64,000 bases of DNA, from NCBI RefSeq assembly GCF_037201915.1, contig NZ_CP147505.1, positions 2,418,001-2,482,000 of the forward strand. The letters are read 5' to 3'. The position numbers were made by a program, and so were the translations under genes. Source of the stretch: Haloplanus sp. CK5-1 (GTDB taxonomy: Archaea > Halobacteriota > Halobacteria > Halobacteriales > Haloferacaceae). Below, one piece after another: positions 62,673 to 64,000 of this stretch; position 1 is the first letter of the stretch, and each line of letters starts with the position of its first letter. Below the pieces are notes generated by a model. The model was not told the DNA's origin, searched no databases, and saw nothing but the letters and a program-made list of their open reading frames with translations.

Positions 62673-63430
62673 TCGTCGTCACCTCCGTCGGACTCCGTCC
62701 GACTTGCTGCCGACTCGTCGTCGGCACCTCCGTCGGTGAAGTTCTCATCGATCACGACGACGTACTCCTCGATCGTCTCGAAGCCGTCGCCGTCGTCCTG
62801 CGTGACGGTGACGGCGTTGTCGCCGCTACCGGGCGTGACGGTGATCGTGTCGATCTCGCCGATCTCGCCGGCGTGACTGCCGGCGACGGCGGTCACGAGC
62901 GCGCCCTCCTCGTAGACGAAGTGGGCAACGATCTCCTTGGTCTCGTTGTCGATCACGAGCGATTCGCCGGGCGAGTAGGTCCCAGCCTCCGCCTCGTCGA
63001 CGCGAAGGGTCGCGCCGTCGTGGAGGGTGAGCTGGAACGCACCGCCGGTCACCTGCGTCTTCCGAACGATCTTGCCGAGGCGGCTGTCCGCCGCGTCGGC
63101 GTCGATGGGCGTCAGCGCGAGCCGACCGCCCTCGTCGGGGAACACGCGGTAGAACTCCTCGCGCTCCGCGAACGCCAGGATGTCGAACATCCCGATCGGT
63201 CGCTCGACGTCGGAGACGGCGTCGCCGTTCACCAGGACGCTGTCCTGATTGAGTGCGTAGTTGGCCTCCTTGCGGGAGTCGGCGTAACCGAGCACGTCCC
63301 GCAGGACGATCAGCAGGGGAACCCCCGCCTCGCCGTGCGGGCCGGCTCCGGCCTTGACCGTCCACGTCGCAGTCTTCCGTTCGACCGGCCAGGATTTCGG
63401 CACCGAGAGTCGTTTCTGGTGTCGCGTCAT
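62669..63430 (-). CDS. rps4e: 30S ribosomal protein S4e
   Basis: 253 residues: [20 protein letters not shown], an S4 RNA-binding region with [20 protein letters not shown], and the KOW-like centre [20 protein letters not shown]. The end is an acidic disordered tail. S4e is confined to archaea and eukaryotes, and its place between rpl24 and rpl5 is typical. Confidence 0.95.
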   Translation of the reverse strand: MTRHQKRLSVPKSWPVERKTATWTVKAGAGPHGEAGVPLLIVLRDVLGYADSRKEANYALNQDSVLVNGDAVSDVERPIGMFDILAFAEREEFYRVFPDEGGRLALTPIDADAADSRLGKIVRKTQVTGGAFQLTLHDGATLRVDEAEAGTYSPGESLVIDNETKEIVAHFVYEEGALVTAVAGSHAGEIGEIDTITVTPGSGDNAVTVTQDDGDGFETIEEYVVVIDENFTDGGADDESAASRTESDGGDDE

Positions 63431-63783
63431 TCGCTATCCTCCTCCAGGCGCGCCTGCCGCCGTTCGTCCTCCAGGTCCAGGTCGGTCACGCGAAGGTTGC
63501 TCGCGTCTAGGGGCCGGGGCACTTCCTCGCCGTCGGCCTTCTCGACGGTCACGTCCTCGACGTGGACGACCTCCTCCGCGAGGTCTACGGCGATCACTTC
63601 GGCTTCCTCGCCGGCGTGGTCGCCGCGGAGCACCTCGACGGTGTCGCCCGCGTTGACGCGGACGTTACGCTGCCCGTACTCCTCGCGGAGGTCGTCGGCC
63701 AGCGTCGCACGAACCTGGTCGTGTCGCTCGTGCAGGGGCGCCGTTCGCTTCCGTGTGCGCTCTTTGTGTGGCTGTCGAGTCAT
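63427..63783 (-). CDS. rpl24: 50S ribosomal protein L24 (uL24)
   Basis: 118 residues. [20 protein letters not shown] at the start and the KOW motif [20 protein letters not shown] are uL24, an early assembly protein near the exit tunnel. The end is highly charged. It overlaps both neighbours by 4 bp. Confidence 0.95.
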   Translation of the reverse strand: MTRQPHKERTRKRTAPLHERHDQVRATLADDLREEYGQRNVRVNAGDTVEVLRGDHAGEEAEVIAVDLAEEVVHVEDVTVEKADGEEVPRPLDASNLRVTDLDLEDERRQARLEEDSE

Positions 63784-64000
63784 ACGATCATGGTCGCTGT
63801 CGATGCGATGCTCCCGAAGCGTTCGGCGACTTCGCGCGCGACGGGACCCTTGATCTCGGTCCCGCGAGGCTCCTCCATGTCGTCGATGACGACGGCGGCG
63901 TTGTCCTCGAACTTCACGCGCGTGCCGCTGGGGCGACGGATGGGCTTGCGCTGGCGGACGACGACCGCCTCCAGCACCTGACGCCGCATCTCCGGCGTAC
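63780..64000 (-). CDS. rpl14: 50S ribosomal protein L14 (uL14), partial
   Basis: The C-terminal 73 codons are in the window: [40 protein letters not shown] and [20 protein letters not shown], all standard uL14. The start lies beyond the right edge. It is the upstream-most gene seen in this spc operon and would follow S17 in the normal order. Confidence 0.95.
   Translation of the reverse strand, partial: TPEMRRQVLEAVVVRQRKPIRRPSGTRVKFEDNAAVVIDDMEEPRGTEIKGPVAREVAERFGSIASTATMIV

Overview
The window is a chromosome segment from a halophilic archaeon (class Halobacteria). The evidence is a very GC-rich and strongly acidic coding style, the archaeal spc ribosomal operon with S4e, L32e and L19e, TrmB and HalOD1 regulators, an RPA1/RPAP/RPE single-strand-binding operon, Cdc48 and Lhr-type ATPases, Tat/PGF-CTERM export signals and ISH-type insertion sequences. 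Species cannot be fixed from the sequence alone.

Layout. 1-10 kb is a sulfur/thiol module. A leftward operon (rhodanese-MBL hydrolase, two YeeE/YedE half-transporters, a PiT permease) faces a rightward tusA-dsrE2 pair. Two thioredoxin-like genes, a small DUF2892 membrane protein and a CoA-disulfide-reductase-type flavoprotein follow. Several of these genes carry a common CAATAC/GTATTG element next to their starts, so they may form one regulon. The same stretch is decaying: a class V aminotransferase fragment, two methyltransferase relics, a twice-frameshifted flavoprotein, an 84-bp palindromic element and an IS6 insertion with perfect 8-bp target duplications just upstream of a DUF302 gene. 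10-15.7 kb holds housekeeping and unknown genes around tRNA-Glu(CTC), whose 3' end is repeated in a 92-bp tandem array followed by a kinase fragment. 16-20 kb is a PAS histidine kinase plus double-KaiC pair. 20-32 kb carries a Cdc48 ATPase, an Lhr helicase, the RPA operon, an archaeal riboflavin-pathway reductase, a thioredoxin and SBDS. 32-43 kb is mixed: an exported beta-propeller, hydrolases, an SLC13/RCK permease, a macro domain protein, BtpA and two divergent TrmB regulators.

43.5-50.5 kb contains two convergent Trk potassium systems (trkA-trkH rightward, trkA-trkH leftward). The leftward trkA is broken by two one-base deletions and carries a 24-bp minisatellite in its nucleotide-binding fold. 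Between the systems a small gene is interrupted by the second copy of the 84-bp element. Serine acetyltransferase follows. 50.5-56.2 kb is an accessory, partly AT-rich island with a VapBC-type toxin-antitoxin pair, a membrane protein, and a nested insertion: a lipoprotein gene split by an IS element (TGTATC duplication) that is itself split by an ISH3-family element (ATTGT duplication). Virtual removal of both restores both reading frames. From 56.2 kb to the end lies the ribosomal spc operon from secY back to rpl14, which runs off the edge.
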